From Thermoplasmatales archaeon (GTDB taxonomy: Archaea > Thermoplasmatota > JASEFT01 > JAUWIS01), in contig JASEEW010000112.1 of NCBI GenBank assembly GCA_030019485.1, positions 1-6,196 on the forward strand: a stretch of 6,196 nucleotides of DNA, given 5' to 3'. The notes below the pieces were generated by a model. It saw only the letters and a program-made list of their open reading frames with translations. It was not told the DNA's origin and did not search any database. Position numbers and translations under genes: made by a program. Numbering within the stretch: position 1 is the first letter of the stretch; every line of letters begins with the position of its first letter. Below, in pieces: positions 5,857 to 6,196 of this stretch.

Positions 5857-6196
5857 TTCCTCTTATTGTTTACAGGATACCACAGTGCAACCCAAAAAGA
5901 TGCACCGCACTGAAAATGAAAAGGTTTGGACTAGCAAAGGTTGTGAGCAGGCTGCCAAGAAGCGGGATAGTTTTGAACCCTTATGCGAAAAAGATACTTT
6001 CAAAAGATGACTTGGGATATGCAAAAAAATATGGGCTTGTATGCCTGGACTGCTCCTGGAAAAATGCTGAAAAAATATTTTCAAAAACAAAAACAGAAAG
6101 ACAAAGGCGCCTGCCTTTTCTTTTGGCAGCAAACCCTGTAAACTATGCTAAACCATTTCAGCTTGCAACACTTGAGGCGTTTGCAGCCAGTTTGTG
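5853..6196 (+). CDS. tsr3: 16S rRNA aminocarboxypropyltransferase Tsr3, 5' part
   Basis: Tsr3 (DUF367 with an RLI-like N-terminal region) transfers the 3-amino-3-carboxypropyl group of S-adenosylmethionine to a hypermodified uridine or pseudouridine in the helix-31 loop of small-subunit rRNA, late in ribosome maturation. The 114 visible codons contain the family signatures: QCNPKRCTALKM (11-22), GIVLNPYAKKILSKDD (38-53), LVCLDCSWKNAEK (62-74) and the core RLPFLLAANPVNYAKP (86-101), followed by LATLEAFAASL. The frame is open to the window edge, so the C-terminal third (the family is usually about 165-180 residues in archaea, from memory) lies outside. The ATG overlaps the DUF4438 TGA as ATGA, with no Shine-Dalgarno, indicating translational coupling in one operon. 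Key residues visible so far are intact. Confidence 0.93.
   Translation, partial: MIPLIVYRIPQCNPKRCTALKMKRFGLAKVVSRLPRSGIVLNPYAKKILSKDDLGYAKKYGLVCLDCSWKNAEKIFSKTKTERQRRLPFLLAANPVNYAKPFQLATLEAFAASL

Overview
The window is A+T-rich and looks archaeal. Four things point that way: an archaeal-type topoisomerase IA with two C-terminal zinc ribbons, an archaeal Tsr3, TATA-box-like elements about 27-35 bp before the start codons, and almost no Shine-Dalgarno signal at promoter-proximal genes, which implies leaderless or very short-leader mRNAs. Arg codons AGA/AGG and Ile ATA are common in all genes. The sequence resembles euryarchaeal or related uncultured lineages, but I cannot name the organism.

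Layout, left to right. Bases 1-117 are non-coding and hold a perfect 9-bp inverted repeat whose arms look like TATA boxes. topA runs on the minus strand (118-2127). A 166-bp divergent intergenic region (2128-2293) carries a promoter at each end and, between them, a degenerate heptamer-periodic inverted repeat. An OPT-superfamily membrane transporter follows on the plus strand (2294-4384). Directly after it comes a 33-residue single-helix membrane protein (4393-4494) that I found by reading the gap, and then a T9 tract that probably terminates this two-gene transcript. The tract runs into the stop codon of a convergent minus-strand gene (4503-4925) for a 140-residue protein I do not recognise. 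A second divergent promoter region (4926-5036) leads to a plus-strand operon: a DUF4438-family protein broken into two frames (5037-5648 and 5653-5856), then tsr3 (5853 to the window end, cut off), which overlaps the DUF4438 stop by ATGA.

The genes do not form one obvious pathway. They cover DNA topology (topA), membrane uptake (OPT plus the small protein) and rRNA modification or unknown housekeeping roles (DUF4438, Tsr3). The most notable points are the broken DUF4438 gene, the unannotated-size membrane protein attached to the transporter, and the heptamer inverted repeat between the topA and OPT promoters. I see no CRISPR array, tRNA, rRNA, transposase or phage gene, and no clear new defence or metabolic system.
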